A stretch of 64,000 nt of DNA from Rhizophlyctis rosea (lineage: Eukaryota > Chytridiomycota > Chytridiomycetes > Rhizophlyctidales > Rhizophlyctidaceae). A program made the translations under genes and the position numbers. The notes beneath the pieces were generated by a model that saw nothing but the letters and a program-made list of their open reading frames with translations, did not search any database and had not been told where the DNA came from. Location of the stretch: positions 1 through 64,000 of the forward strand of contig JADGJC010000040.1 of NCBI GenBank assembly GCA_027596075.1, in the 5' to 3' direction. This document shows, piece after piece, positions 10,484 to 21,249 of the stretch (the stretch's first letter is position 1; every line of letters begins with the position of its first letter).

Positions 10484-13288
10484 TGGCGTCTTCCAACAGC
10501 AGGGAGAAGGCTTCATTGAGATTTTTTGATAACAACTCTCCGGCCTGGGGCTTCATGGTCAGGAATTGGAGCCCTGAACGGCTTTGCAAACAGGGTTGTA
10601 ATTTCGTCACATGCAAGACACCATCTGGTGCGGAGGCGGGCAAGAATTTTGAGTGATGTCTCCATAGGTTTTTTATTGAAAAGCTATTGTCGCTGGGTCA
10701 ATGCATGTTGTTCCGAAGGATCCGAATTGGAGCATCCCCTCGCAATCTCCATGCTTTTTTTGGGTTTCGCAATGAATACGGCCATGGGAGGTGTGGGGAA
10801 CACAAGGATGTGTCAAGCAAGACGGTGCGCAGTGATCAGGCCTGGTGCCAGTTGGTCCACGAAAGTGAAAAGCGAGGCTTTCTCTTCCCTTGCGGTGGTG
10901 GATCTGGCCTCATACCAACTCGCGTGGAGTGGCTCGCCACTGTATGCGCAGTCTGTTTGTGCCAGCGCGTTGGGTTCCTTGATGAACGCGTCGTGAGGCA
11001 AAAAGTGGAGGTCTCAGAAACATACTTTTTGGTGTAACCGTCTGATACCAAGCTCTAAACTCTTTGGGGTGGATGGTAGCACTGGCTACCATATTGGATG
11101 ATGCGGGGATTTGCTGAAGAAATACGGCTGGGGCATGAGGCGGGCCCACCGCTCAGGCCTGCGTAACCAGCACTCTCAAAAGACCGTATTTCGGCAATTT
11201 GTGACACATGCCATCTCCAATGGGGTGATATTTGTACAACTATTTCGTGGACGGTTGTTCACATTGGGCATGCACCTATCCCAATTGGTTTGCCTCCGTT
11301 CACGGAACCAATCATGACGCGCGCGGGTTGGTGATACAGAAATGACATTGACAATGTCGAATTGGGAGGGGGTCACGCAGGGGCGCCACAATAAACGCCG
11401 CTCGTACGCCCTGCAATCCAACATCGATTTTGAACGACCCTGATTCTGAAACACATTTTTGATGGCAGCAGGCAAGATGCGAAAGACGATAATGATCTGC
11501 GTCGGGCAGTTGCTTTCATTATAGGCTGGAAGGCCAGAAGGGTGCCTATAACCAGGCCTGTGGAGCCCATATAGGCAGCCCTCTGGTCTTGTGACTTCAA
11601 TACAATCGATGAGTCACTCATCATTCGCAATTTGGCAGCACATTTTCTGAAGGTCGAAGCGGGAAGTAAGTCTTGCGCAGTTCGCAACGGACCGAAACGT
11701 AAGAGCTTGCAATGCGTGGGTTGGATGCCGTGGTTTTCTCTTATGTATGGATTGATCGACGACTAAGCAATAGGAATGCATGGCGATCTTTCGTTGATTC
11801 AAACATGAGAGCTGCATGAACTGCATTGAGTGAATCCCTCGTCATCCATAGGGCCTGGATCTGCGGGACGAAAGCTCAAATAGGATGGAATGAAGGTCAG
11901 CCCACAGCTGCCCCAGCCCAAGCCCCAACGTTGAGGAGCTGTTGAGGGGGGCAATACTCTCGACTTCATCTTTCTCTTCAACGCTTCGGAGATGTCTCAT
12001 CAACTTGTTGCACCGACTCAGATATCTTCTCTAGCACGAGAGCTAAACTGCATGCTCGTTTATATGTGGGTTTTATGCAGATATTGCGATGCGAATGCTG
12101 GCGTAGGACCCTGCGTATCCACAAGGACCCTCAGCGGAAACCGCCGTAACCAAAAGTATTGTTTACTTGGCTGCGCCACATCAGATGGACCCAAATATAA
12201 ATGCAAGTCCGGGATCTGCGGCCCTTGTTCATTTTTTTCCCCGACCCGTTCCAAAATTCCGATTCGGCCTCCCCCATTTTCGCTTTTCAAGCTTCTTTTG
12301 GAAATCCCCTTATGCCCTTGTTGTTTTGACTGGGTCCTTGTCTACCAACGATCCGGTTACCTATCCGTGTGAGGTCATCGTTTCTCCTACCGAATGTCCG
12401 ACTCTTTGACGTCAGTCGTGGTTACCTAGCAAAATGAGCAATTATAAAGGGTGGTGGGCTAGTGGGAGTTGCGCCAGTTTGGCAAATGGATTTTTCGACT
12501 TTGATTTTTCCGGATGCGCCGCAACCATTGCCGGTAAGGTAATGGTGCTGACCTCTAGGACCTCAGATGGCTTTGAGCATCTTTATGTCGAACTGCGTCA
12601 GTTCGTGCCCAGCCGTTGCAAAACATCATCTTGGCCTTCCCAATTGATTGCACTCACATCATTGAGGAACACTGCCGGGATTCCGTAACATCAAGCAGAA
12701 AGCATTAGGGCAACGCACCACACCGAACAACCGATAAATCAATGCGACAACCTCTCAGTCACCTTCCGAGTTCAGCACTGCGTCTTCATAGACTGCCTGG
12801 AGGCATCCAGAACATTTCTTCTCCTTCGGTTGCGTTGACATTCTATTGTGATTTCCCTTTCTTCCGCCGAGTGACATTTGTAACCAAACAGATCAAAGAG
12901 ATATAAACAAATGCTCTGAACAAATGTAAACGAAACCATCTGTAGAAACACAGAAATTGTTCCCTCCCTGTCCGCAGTTTGCGATCGGCACTGCTTATGC
13001 CTCTTCAGAAATGTGCTTTTCAACGCTCATTCTGCAACCTACCAGCATGCCGATGGTGCGCACATAGTGCAGATGGTAATTCGGCCGTCCAACATATGGA
13101 TTGCTGTGGATGGCTGTGGCAAGATAAAAACCCTGAAAATACGCCCGGTTGGCTTACGATGGGTAAGTCACACAAACGCCGAACACACGAAGCGGGTTGA
13201 GACCCAAGCAGTCCCAGATCCACCCTGCTTCTGCACTTTCTTCGCCCTCTTTCTTCCACCCCAGTATACCCGAAAACGCCGATCCAGT

Positions 13289-14827
13289 ATGCAGACACCC
13301 GCAACACCCATCGTCCACTTCCTCTCTCTCCCTGAAGATGTCATTATTCTTATTCTGAATCGATGCTCTCTTAGCTCCCTGGGCCGTCTGGAGCAATCCT
13401 GTCGGGCTTTATCAGCGTTATCTCACCAGAACGATGCGGCCATATGGAAGGCTCAAGCATACAAACTCAAGGCTCGTCACGCACGGGAATCCGAGCTAAC
13501 GGTTGGGGAAACATATAGGAATATATGTCAATCACATTACGCTTGGAATCATCCTTCCCATGATACTTTTAACAATTGGAGGTTTGGTGGCGTATGCGAA
13601 GAGTCTTGGATAAAGGGAGGTGGAGGAACATATTCGGCTGTGAAGCAGGGTTTAGAGGGCGGTGTTGCATATCCTGCGTCAAACGTTGATGTAGCTATAT
13701 GTCCGATGGGTGTGTTGCATCGGAGACGAGATGGTGGTCATCCTTTCTCGTTCCTGCCGTCTGACGAATCCGCTACCCACCCGAACCTTGACGCCCTCAA
13801 CGCCCTCACCGCCCTCCACAACAGCAACATTACCATCGGCCCATCCACCAGATCAAATCTCATCCCCGTCGTCACCCCATCTGAAGTCCGCTTCCTCGAC
13901 CACCTCACTTTCAAAACCCGATACACCATCATCCGCAACAACCCCTTCCACGGAGCCCAACTGGATCCAAACCCAGAATCCTTCCTATGCGGACAAACAT
14001 TCGTCATCCGAGAATCCCTCCGTGAAGGCCACTACTGTCTGGGCGCCTACAAAATAGACTCATCCGCCTTCAAGCAACATCTCGCCAGCTGGTACAAACC
14101 TCTAAACAAATACGATCAGCAAATCAAACAATGGGCAGCGCACGAAGACTTCATAGCCTTTGCTCACCAAAGGATGAAGTCAGTCATCTCCATCTGGTCC
14201 ATCAAGCACCAAACAGTAGTAGATAAATTGCTCTTGCCAGGAATTGTAGAAGGCATGTTATTCACCCGCACACAACTCTTCATCCTACTATCGCGTGCAA
14301 AGTTCCGGTCCCCGAGCCTCTCCATGCACGTCATGTTGCTTTGTCATCCACACCCAGGCCACTCCTTTGAGTACCATCTGGACCTCACACCATTGTGCAC
14401 ACACCCATCCCCGACCTCTCCAACCGCCGGATATCCTCTCCAATATCGGCGCCTAAGACTTTGCTCTGCACTCCACTGCACTCCAGGCGGCAAAGTTTAC
14501 TTTGCGATGCAGTGGAAGGATGTCCATGAACCGAAGGGAGTTGTGGAGATGTTGGCGGAGGAATGTGGAAGTCTTGATGAGGTGGGAACCTTGGAACGAC
14601 GCCGGGCTTTCAATGAAACGAAGGGATATGCAACGGTTCACAAGGCGGGATTAGTGGTGCTTGATCCGGTTGCTGGGAGCGTCAAAGGTCGGAGTCGAGT
14701 GATGGGAGTTGGGTACATTGCGGAAGAGCAGGTGGAAGGCGGGGATAGTCTGTGGTGGTGGACGGAGGGTGGAGTTGGTGATGCGTTGACATGTGGGTGG
14801 GCAAGACTTGGACATGTCGAAATATAG
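13289..14827 (+). CDS. F-box domain protein
   Basis: A single-exon gene of 512 residues. The N terminus carries an F-box: VHFLSLPEDVIILILNRCSL, then RLEQSCRALSALS and AAIWK at about residues 9-55. This is the Skp1-binding module of SCF ubiquitin ligases, so the protein is probably a substrate adaptor. The remaining 450 residues contain short beta-strand-like and hydrophobic segments (for example HEDFIAFAHQRMKSVISIWS) that could form a propeller, but I recognise no named repeat, so the target is unknown. I chose ATG 13289 because the F-box begins eight codons later and the bases just before it are pyrimidine-rich leader-like sequence; the frame stays open upstream to 13013 but that part has no domain. 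Synonymous codon use switches from C-ending (13780-14400) to G-ending (14500-14820). Confidence 0.85.
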   Translation: MQTPATPIVHFLSLPEDVIILILNRCSLSSLGRLEQSCRALSALSHQNDAAIWKAQAYKLKARHARESELTVGETYRNICQSHYAWNHPSHDTFNNWRFGGVCEESWIKGGGGTYSAVKQGLEGGVAYPASNVDVAICPMGVLHRRRDGGHPFSFLPSDESATHPNLDALNALTALHNSNITIGPSTRSNLIPVVTPSEVRFLDHLTFKTRYTIIRNNPFHGAQLDPNPESFLCGQTFVIRESLREGHYCLGAYKIDSSAFKQHLASWYKPLNKYDQQIKQWAAHEDFIAFAHQRMKSVISIWSIKHQTVVDKLLLPGIVEGMLFTRTQLFILLSRAKFRSPSLSMHVMLLCHPHPGHSFEYHLDLTPLCTHPSPTSPTAGYPLQYRRLRLCSALHCTPGGKVYFAMQWKDVHEPKGVVEMLAEECGSLDEVGTLERRRAFNETKGYATVHKAGLVVLDPVAGSVKGRSRVMGVGYIAEEQVEGGDSLWWWTEGGVGDALTCGWARLGHVEI

Positions 14828-16093
14828 TATGATTCCGAACGGACAACATGGCGTACTGATTTTCAATGCCCTTTGCAATGTTCTCTATTGCCATGTCGAT
14901 GGAGCTTCTTCTTCGCCGCTTCTGTTTCGCTCTGCATGTAAGCATCATTGAGGGAGCCCATCATCATTTCCGAAAATCTGGTCATGATCTCGGCTCCTGG
15001 ATATCTCCGAGGCTTGATCTATCAAAGTGTCACAACTTGATGCTGGATGGCGTCAACCTGAACTCACCACAGCAGCCATGGAATGCAATATTTGCATGAA
15101 TTCAGTGCAAAAGCTGTCGTGGTTCCCACTTCTCCGAATGGTCTGCCTGTCGAAAGATTTTAGCGTAGTGAACTCGTGAGATACAACTCCATGATGATTT
15201 CTTTTCACTTCCCGCCTAATCCTCTCCTTTGTTCAACTACTGTGTAGAATCGTTGACAAGGCACTTAACAGGGCCAAACCGGGAGGGGGACATGTCGGGC
15301 AGCAAGGCTGGTGCAGTGTTGTTCAATGTGTGGATGTCAAAACATGATTGGATAGATGGATGATGCTCTAGTGTTACCCTTGTATATGATTGCGAGAGCA
15401 GCCTCGCCTCAGTGAGAAAAAGTAGAAAAAGAAGCGCCTGAAGCGGACACAGAAACGTGGTGGACACAGGGCTTCGAAATGACCACCATGGTCAAATCTG
15501 GTACACCCTTTCACGGAAAAGTGATTGCCAAATCTATCGTCATCGTTCTACGCCTCCCCCTCACTCCAGTCACCATGATGAAACACGAACTTGGCTTCAA
15601 CGGTATCCGTTCATTTCTAAAGACACAAAAAAACTTTACAATGTAACCGCCCATTCTGGGATTGGTGAAAAAGTGTAGGCTATCCTTTATACTAACCAAA
15701 ACAAGACAAAAAACAAATCAAAAACAAAAAAGAAAAAGAATTCCCCGCCCATGTAAAACGAAACTTCCCAACTCCAAGCCCGTTGCTTCAAATCTACCTA
15801 ACCTTTTGTGCGACTACAACAAACAAAAATAACAATGATTTCCTCTCCTTTCTCCTCCCATCCGGTCCCCTCCCTCCAACTTCCCTTCCACATCCTTCCC
15901 ATTCCTCTCCCTCCTCACGGTCCCTTCCTCCCAATCAGCCCAACCACAAAAATAGACAGTGGGGTATGTACAAAGACGATGGTGATATACGGCAATGCGG
16001 GGATGTCCTTCGAAACAAGCGATGGTATGCAAGAGATTGATATGGCGATTTGAGTGGTGATGGGCGAAAGGAGATGTGTTTGGTGGAAGGCGA
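14828..16093. other. Intergenic region between F-box and RasGEF genes (convergent)
   Basis: 3' flanks of two convergent genes. No gene recognised. A minus-strand ORF at 15237-15467 begins with a hydrophobic stretch but has no further support. A/T- and pyrimidine-rich sequence at 15690-15950 looks like terminator/UTR sequence. Confidence 0.5.
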
Positions 16094-19000
16094 TCACATG
16101 AAACCGGATTCTTGTAATAGACGAGCCACCTTTTCGTCATCCCTAGTGAAAGAAAAGTATAGAGTCAGTAAAACAATAGTAAACTGTGGGGTCAAGCGGC
16201 AACCGCAAAAAGGCAATAAAAAGATCCAAAAACAAAATACTTACGTCTCCTTAGGCTCCAACCTGTGACTCAACTCATACAACGCCGCATCATCAAACTT
16301 ACTAACCATAACCCCCTTCAAAAAGTTCTGGATCTCCGGCACAGGCTGCAGAATATACGGCTCATTCTGGTACTGTTGTATCTCCCTAATCACGTCCGCC
16401 GTCATGGCCCTCTTCCAGAAATTAATCTTCCGATTCGCCGTTGCCGCATCATACGACGGTGGTGGAACGTCAACAGGCGGCATGAGGGGTAAATCAGTCG
16501 TGGGATCGCGGTCTTTATCTTCGATTAAGAAATCTGGGTTACCGTCTTCGATGAAGGTTAGGTCGGTGAGGTAGCAGCCGAGGAAGGGAATGCAAGGTGG
16601 TTGGAGCGTGCGGAGGAGGTCGCGGTATTGGGCAAAGTTCTTCGTGGAGGCCATCATATTCCGCAACTGATCAAGACTAGCTTTCGTCTTCGGACTAACA
16701 AGTTCCCACGTCCGATTCAACCGATGCACCGGACTCGAATTCAACCCCGCCAAAATACTCATGATAGTGTTGAAGTTGTTCAAAACCCTACACCGCTCCG
16801 CAATCTGCACAAAAAGCTTCACATACAACGCCCGTTTCTTCACCTCCCGCTCCGTCAAAATAGTTTGCACAATCCACCCCGAAACCTGATTCGTCATCGC
16901 AATCATGGCCTTAATATTAACACTAACATCACTATCCTTCTCACTCCACGCCTTCTTCAACGTCTCCACCGGCTGGATCTTGCAATAAACCGCACTCTCC
17001 ATTAACGTAATCTGCCGAGCAAGCTCGATAGGATCCAAATCCAGAAGCTTCAAACTCCTCAAGTTCTTCGGCACAACGGGAGGTGGCGCATCCCTATGCC
17101 GAACGGTCGGCACTACTTTCCGCAAAGAAGTCGATGCACCGGCTTCCCTCATGTCAATTAAACGGATGATCTGCGCCAAGGGTGTTGCCAATGGAGAGGC
17201 ATTACTCGCCGGCGGAGCTGAGGAGTTACTCGCACTGACAGCACGATGGGTGTGAATAGCAAACTCGTGGATCAACCGCTCCGTGTGGATATCCTCCATC
17301 GAATCCGGGTTCCCGTGCGTTTCCAACCAGGATTTCATGATGTTCAACACACGCAATTTAACCGGCGTCTGCTTCTTCTCAACCCACTCAGCATATTCCT
17401 CTTCCTTCAGCCCGTCGGGGGAGTGGATGTTGAATCGGTTAATGAGGAGGTGGAAGAGTTCGGTGGAGGTAGTGAAGGAGCGGTAGGTGAGTAGGAAGGT
17501 CGAGACGAAGTTCATATCTAGTCCATTGTGCATCGTCAACCGCACAATAAGAGCGTTGAGTGTCCCACCCTTAACCTTCCCCGCATCGTTAATGACCAAC
17601 TCATCAGCGTTATAATCTGCTCCAAGATACCACATAGCCCCCTTCGGAGCCTCCGGTCCCAAAAGCTGCGCAATCTTACTCCCCGTCGGCCTCCCCCGCG
17701 CACCCGGACGCGCCGGCCCCCCCTCCTCCCCCTCCCCGGCCGTCACAATACTCAACTCCGACATCGGTCTCCTCCCCCCAGGACTAGCAGGCGCAACACC
17801 CCCACTCCCCCCACTCCCCCTCCTCCCCCCCGTCCCGCCCCCACCACTCCCCGCCATATCACTCGCCCTCCTCCGTGTAGGACTCATACTAACCCCACTA
17901 CTCCCATTACTTTCCCTCCGCGAAATCTCACTAACCCTCGGACTAATCCCCGCACCCTCACCATCACTCAACATACTCGCTCTCTCCCCACCACCACTAG
18001 AATTACTCAACAACGAATTCTGCCTCCCAACAGAGGGAGGATTCGTCCGACTCGACCCACTGATTCGTCGTATGGGTGCTGGTTGCGGGGGTTGTTGTCC
18101 GTATCCACCGTACCGACCGCCGTACCCGTACCCCGCCACCCCCTGTCCCTCCCGATTTTGCGGCGGATAAACATATATACTCCCACCAACGCTCGCACCG
18201 CCGCCGGTACTGACAGCACTTTGTTGTGTGTGCCCGTATTGTTCGATGTAGTTAAGAAGTGTCTGATGCTCCACTGCGTCCTTCTCTTCTACGAGGAACT
18301 TTGCGGCGAGGAGTTGGTCTTTTACCGCCTTCTCCACCACCAATGTGGCCGTAATGAGCGTCTCCTTTGCTTTCTGAGCTACAGGTGAGTTGGGCTGCTG
18401 AGGTGGTTGTTGGGGTGGTTGACCTTCCCCACCACCAAAAACAGTCGTAACACCCGTCGTAGCCCCAACAAGCGCCTTAATACTATCATAAAGCGCCACA
18501 CGATTAACCTTAAACTCCTGCGCGACATCGTCTTCAACATCAAACGGCACGTCATCAACAGTGCTGAGGTATTCCCCAACTTCCACAACAATCTCGCGGA
18601 CGGTGGTGATTAGGCGTTGAGTGTCGGGGTTGGGTGTTGACAGAAGGTAAGAGCGGAATGTCGATGTCAGGTTCGAGACGCGTTGGGTGTAAGTTGTGAG
18701 GAGGTTGATCAATGCAGCATTGGTTTGGGGGTTAGCTGGCGGGGGTGTAGAAGATGATTCGGCCGTTGATGATGCATCACCAGCGTTACTTGTGCCTTCC
18801 GCTTGGGATACCGACGCAACAGCCGCCGAAGGGGTTGCCGAGTCACCCAAGATAGCGCTCGTAACCGCAATACTCCCCGTAGGATCCTTGACCTCAACAC
18901 CAGCCTCCTGAGCCGCAGCCACAAAGTGCCGAACCGCAAACAGAACCTCCGAGCCAGCGTTCCGCATGTTATCGTGTGCGTCGGGGGGTGGCCATACTCC

Positions 19001-21249
19001 CGATGCAATCTTAGCAGCAAGAACCAGTCGTGATAGGGTGGACATGATTCCTCGCTGTCACGGTCATATACAGTCAGTACCACACCAAAGACATGACCTT
19101 CATAGTGGAGTGAACCAACCTGATGAGCCTTCAGCGCCGCCCACTCAATACCCCCCTCACCCTCCTCCTCCCTCTTCTCCATCATACCCGTAGCATGCAA
19201 CAAAACTCTAACACACTCCACGATACTGCTGGTCTGACTAACATACTGATCCTTCTTCCGTTCCGCCGATAAAGTCGTCAGTGTAGCCAAATGCGTTGTA
19301 AGAAGGGACATCAACCGTGTATACGTCCACGGATGTTGAGCGGAAAAGAAAGAAGATTGAGATGTGCCGGTACTGCCGGATGGCGATAGGGGTGGAGTTG
19401 GAACAGGCGGGAGTGGAATGCTAGGTCGTGGGACGGGAGGTTTTGCTTGGCGCTATAATCACATTCAGACAAGGATTTTGTTAGAGGTCTGAACGCACAC
19501 CCAAGTCCCCTCCTTCTGGAAACCCCACAAACCACTCACCAACTCCCCCGTCTCTAAATCAATATCCTCTAAAAACCACGTAGTCTCATCAGTCTCAACA
19601 TTAAAATAATACGGCCTCCCCTCCGGACTATACTTCCTCCCCCAATTCTCCGGAAGCTCCACCTCAACCTCCCTCTCCCCAACAACACTATCATCATCGT
19701 CCATATCGTCCATATCCGGTAGATTCAGAACCTGCGGGTAGACGTACCCACTGCCCGCGCCGCGGTAGGAAGAGGAGGAGGAGGAGATGGTGTTGTCTCT
19801 GTATGGGGATTGGACGGGGGTGTGGTAGGTTTCGGAGGGGAGGAGGGGGGCGAGGGTGTTTGGTGGGGAGGTTGGGGAGAGGGGGGATGTGGTGGGGTGG
19901 TGGGTTGTGTGTGGGGCTGAGACGGTTGGGGAGGGGGATTGGATGCGGAGGACGTAGTTTGATGGGAACCTGGTGTGGATAGTTGTGGTTAGCATCCGTT
20001 ATGGAGGGGAATTGTTTGGGCACGCGGCAGGCAGCAGCTGCTAGCAAAGGTCTTGCGCCCAAGCCACAGCTCAGAGAAAGTAAACAAACAAAAGAAGATG
20101 TAAACAAACCGCCCCTCACAGGCCGTCAAACATCCCCATCCTTCCCTCGCTCCATCCAACACACAAACACCACACCAAACCTCCCAAAGCCCCCCCCCCC
20201 CGGCCCCCGCGCCCCCCGCCCCGCGCACACGCACGCCCGCGCGCGAGGTCAGCCTCGAGACNNNNNNNNNNCCCCCCCCCACCCCAAAACACAAACCACC
20301 ACAAAAAAACTCACCATCCAACCTCCCCAACCTCATTCCCCCCAAACCACCACCCACTCTCATTCCCCCTCGTAACCTCAATCACATCCCCAGCCCTAAT
20401 AACAAGCCCATTATCCCCACTCCCCTTATAATCATGCAAAACCCTCACCAAAAACGGCTGAGGATGTAAATGCACATTCGGATGTCCACCTCCACTCGGA
20501 GAGGACAAACTCCCATGCCTGTATTGGGGAGACGTTGACGGTGAGAGTTGCGGGGAATTGAGGGGTGGCCCGGGGTGGTGGGCTGACCGAGGCATGATAG
20601 ATGGAGAGAGGAAGGAGAGGGCTGTTGGTGGTGGTGGGAGGGTAATATGAAGATTCGGGGTATGAGGTCTAGTGGTGTTAGTAGTGAGTTGAGACGCAGC
20701 TAATGTTGCGGCTGTCGATGGAGCAGCCGAGAAGGACCGTTTCAGTTGTGGTGGGACGGGGGAGTAAGAGCGTTCTCGTTCCGTTCCCGGTTGCGGACTG
20801 CCGGCGTTTGAGCGTTTGCTACTGTTGCTAGTTGCTGCGTTGTAGGTACTGTTCGCACCGGTGTTAGGAAAAGAGTACCCATGTAATGGTGTTGCGGGAC
20901 GGAGGTGTGAGGCTGACGGAGGTAATGAATATGCAGGTACAGAGTGAATGGCTGAGAGAGAGTATGAGCGGGAACGTGGGGAAGGCGGAAGGACGTGTTG
21001 GTGGTATGACGGGTGCTGTGGTGTTTGTGTGGACGGATTAGTACCAGCGATTGAAAAGTTTCGTGAACGTCCGTAGGCAGGGTGATGAGTATGGGTTTGA
21101 GGATGACGGTAGTCGGAGTCTACCTCCTCTGGTGTCGGAGAGGAAGAAGGATGTTCCAGAACGGGGGGTAATTGGGAAGAAAGGTTGCTGGTTTGTGAGG
21201 GTGGGCGAGTGGAGGACGACGACGGTTCGGTGGTGACCTGATTGGACAT
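16094..21249 (-). CDS. Ras guanine-nucleotide exchange factor, Cdc25 type, with SH3 and WW domains
   Basis: The product activates Ras-family GTPases by GDP release at the membrane. Five exons on the minus strand (21249-20315, 19969-19540, 19452-19120, 19054-16245, 16142-16094) join in phase and give 1518 residues. Domain order: a Ser/Pro-rich N terminus; SH3 at about 265-322 (RVLHDYKGSGDNG, GWWFGGN, GWFPSNYV), split by intron 1 inside the GW|FPSNY motif; WW at about 417-447 (LPENWGRKYSPEGRPYYFN, TTWF); Gln/Pro and Gly/Ser-rich linkers; RasGEFN at about 1040-1170 (GTLNALIVRLT, FLLTYRSF); and catalytic RasGEF at about 1237-1500 (LDLDPIELARQ, VLNNFNTIMSILAGLNSSPVHRL, PPCIPFLGCYLTDLTFI). The last exon encodes only the 16-residue tail DDEKVARLLQESGFM, a typical ending. 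Intron 1 contains a 10-N assembly gap and homopolymer C. Low-complexity linkers show strong C/G strand switching. Confidence 0.95.
20262..20271. other. Assembly gap (10 N) in RasGEF intron 1
   Basis: Ten Ns lie next to a run of C, in very GC-rich sequence within intron 1 of the minus-strand RasGEF gene. True gap length is unknown. The coding sequence is not affected because the SH3 exons on either side splice in phase. Confidence 0.99.

Larger units (their letters stand above)
9888..13288. other. Intergenic region between MFS and F-box genes
   Basis: Some 3.4 kb with no recognisable gene. The left end carries the MFS promoter (TATA-like box at 9981). An imperfect tandem duplication lies at 10362-10483. 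The right end is pyrimidine-rich just before the F-box start and is probably its 5' UTR. Confidence 0.5.

Noticed and set aside
15237..15467. 76-codon minus-strand ORF with hydrophobic start, possible small secreted protein
   Set aside because: The N terminus is signal-like, but there is no Cys pattern, no domain and it lies in the 3' flanks of two convergent genes.
17528..18388. 286-codon plus-strand ORF antisense to the RasGEF gene
   Set aside because: It is a Pro/Arg/Thr-rich shadow of the G-rich low-complexity linker of the real gene on the other strand.
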